From JBKJUK01 sp046590705 (GTDB lineage: Bacteria; Acidobacteriota; Thermoanaerobaculia; Gp7-AA8), in the NCBI GenBank assembly GCA_046590705.1, contig JBKJUK010000345.1:1-7533 (forward strand): 7,533 nucleotides of DNA, read 5' to 3'. This document shows positions 6,940-7,533 of this stretch, piece after piece. A program made the position numbers and the translations under genes. Each line of letters starts with the position of its first letter. Position 1 is the first letter of the stretch. Under the pieces are notes generated by a model. The model was not told the origin of the DNA, made no database searches, and saw only the letters and a program-made list of their open reading frames with translations.

Positions 6940-7533
6940 CTACGCATTCTCCGGCGGAAACATCCGATCAAACTCAGGCTCGTCGTGCAGGGCGGCCAGA
7001 TCGGGATCGCGCCGCGTCCACTGCGTGTCGCGGAAACCGCTCTCCCATGCCTTCGTCAGCGCTCCCATGGCCTCACTCTTCCGCCCGAGCCCTGTGAAGA
7101 CGCATGTGACGTTGTAGAGGATCAAAGCGTCGTTCGGCCGCAGTGTCATGGCCAGCGTTGCCTCACGGGTCGCATCGTCAGCTCGATCGACTTTCGCATA
7201 AGCTGCCGCGAGGAGAATTCGCGCCCGTGCGTCCTCCGGCACCTTGTGTAAGTGAGCCTCGAGTGTTCCGATCTGCCGCAACATGACGTTTCGAAGTGTG
7301 TCGAACCGGCCGAGTGCGCCGAGTGCATTGTTGATCGGAGTGAATGCGTTGTAGTCCTCGCCCGAATGCGAGAGTGCCTCCTCGGCGAGTTCCGCGATCT
7401 CCTGATACCGGCCGGCGGCAAACAAGAGTCTCAGCATGAGGTAGTAGCCGCTCTCGATCGAGGGATTCATCCGTACTGCGCGACGCACGTAGGAGATGGC
7501 GTCGTCAAAACGGTCCTCGCCGTAGGCCACCCA
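6940..7533 (-). CDS. C-terminal TPR region of a second kinase/TolB/TPR-type protein (5' partial)
   Basis: The frame is open from the right edge (TGG, Trp, at 7531-7533) to a TAG at 6940-6942, giving 197 residues. A GTG at 7528-7530 is not a credible start, because the similarity to the neighbouring kinase already covers the Trp before it (WVAYGEDRFDDA against WVLVAEDRYDEA). The whole segment aligns with residues 537-733 of that kinase. Shared blocks include DARAR, TREA/NREA, ILYNV, KAW and WxRRDPDLA, and both end in EFxRxFP. These are TPR helices, probably for protein contacts. By homology the missing 5' part should encode a TolB-like module and perhaps a kinase, but the same TPR segment also occurs in kinase-free proteins, so the full architecture is unknown. 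Only one of the neighbour's TPR cysteines (C680) is kept here. Confidence 0.9.
   Translation of the reverse strand, partial: WVAYGEDRFDDAISYVRRAVRMNPSIESGYYLMLRLLFAAGRYQEIAELAEEALSHSGEDYNAFTPINNALGALGRFDTLRNVMLRQIGTLEAHLHKVPEDARARILLAAAYAKVDRADDATREATLAMTLRPNDALILYNVTCVFTGLGRKSEAMGALTKAWESGFRDTQWTRRDPDLAALHDEPEFDRMFPPENA

Larger units (their letters stand above)
6290..7533. repeat. Imperfect inverted duplication of a TPR-coding segment
   Basis: The 3' part of the Ser/Thr kinase gene (from 6290) and the minus-strand partial gene (6940-7533) encode colinear, essentially gap-free similar protein over about 197 residues, roughly 52% identical by hand count. They face each other tail to tail, so the DNA forms a long imperfect inverted repeat with a spacer of about 30 bases between the stops. 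A perfect 19-base inverted match exists between 6807-6825 and 6998-7016, within the codons for RRDPDL. The right arm continues beyond the window. Confidence 0.8.

Noticed and set aside
6899..6958. TCCGCC (6899-6904) and GGCGGA (6953-6958) as a shared bidirectional terminator
   Set aside because: The stem is only 6 bp with a loop of 48 bases and no T-run, so it is unlikely to terminate transcription.
7528..7530. GTG as a true start of the right-hand gene
   Set aside because: The frame stays open to the window edge, and similarity to the neighbouring kinase includes the residue before it, so the gene continues beyond the window.
1..7533. Search for tRNA, rRNA, CRISPR arrays, insertion sequences, attachment sites and riboswitches
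   Set aside because: By eye I found no cloverleaf, regularly spaced repeats, transposase motif, or recognised riboswitch core on either strand.

Overview
The window is a GC-rich stretch of a bacterial chromosome dominated by signal-transduction genes. The mix of a very large two-component propeller sensor kinase and cytosolic Ser/Thr kinases fused to TolB-like and TPR modules, with protein starts of the type MIGRTVSHYKI, is most familiar to me from soil Acidobacteriota. Gemmatimonadota or related large-genome phyla are possible. This assignment rests on gene style only, with no marker gene present.

Layout from left to right. (1) The last 41 codons of a rightward gene, whose C-terminal tail resembles the end of phospholipase D/cardiolipin-synthase-like proteins (weak call). 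(2) A convergent intergenic gap of about 205 bp holding a four-tract G-quadruplex motif right after that stop codon and a short dyad of the dispersed-repeat type. (3) A leftward hybrid histidine kinase of 1317 aa: signal peptide, 14 propeller repeats, Y_Y_Y domain, one membrane span, coiled coil, PAS, HisKA, HATPase and a C-terminal receiver. (4) A divergent intergenic region of about 395 bp with promoter-like elements and one marginal small ORF. (5) A rightward Ser/Thr protein kinase of 741 aa, with kinase, TolB-like and TPR modules and a clear ribosome binding site. (6) Only 32 bp beyond its stop, the tail-to-tail C-terminal part of a second protein of the same family on the minus strand, cut by the right edge. 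It is about 52% identical to the first kinase's TPR region by my hand count.

How they may work together. The hybrid kinase should read a periplasmic ligand through its double propeller and pass phosphate from His941 to Asp1236 of its own receiver. It carries no DNA-binding output, so a separate Hpt protein or regulator must exist elsewhere. The Ser/Thr kinase is divergent from it and could share its control region. The most interesting feature is the inverted pair of related kinase/TPR genes: recognisable paralogues converge at their 3' ends with almost no spacer and no visible terminator, so their transcripts could overlap and partly pair. Nothing here is a mobile element, CRISPR array or RNA gene that I can recognise. 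I see no strong sign of a wholly undescribed system, and the points worth checking are listed as findings.
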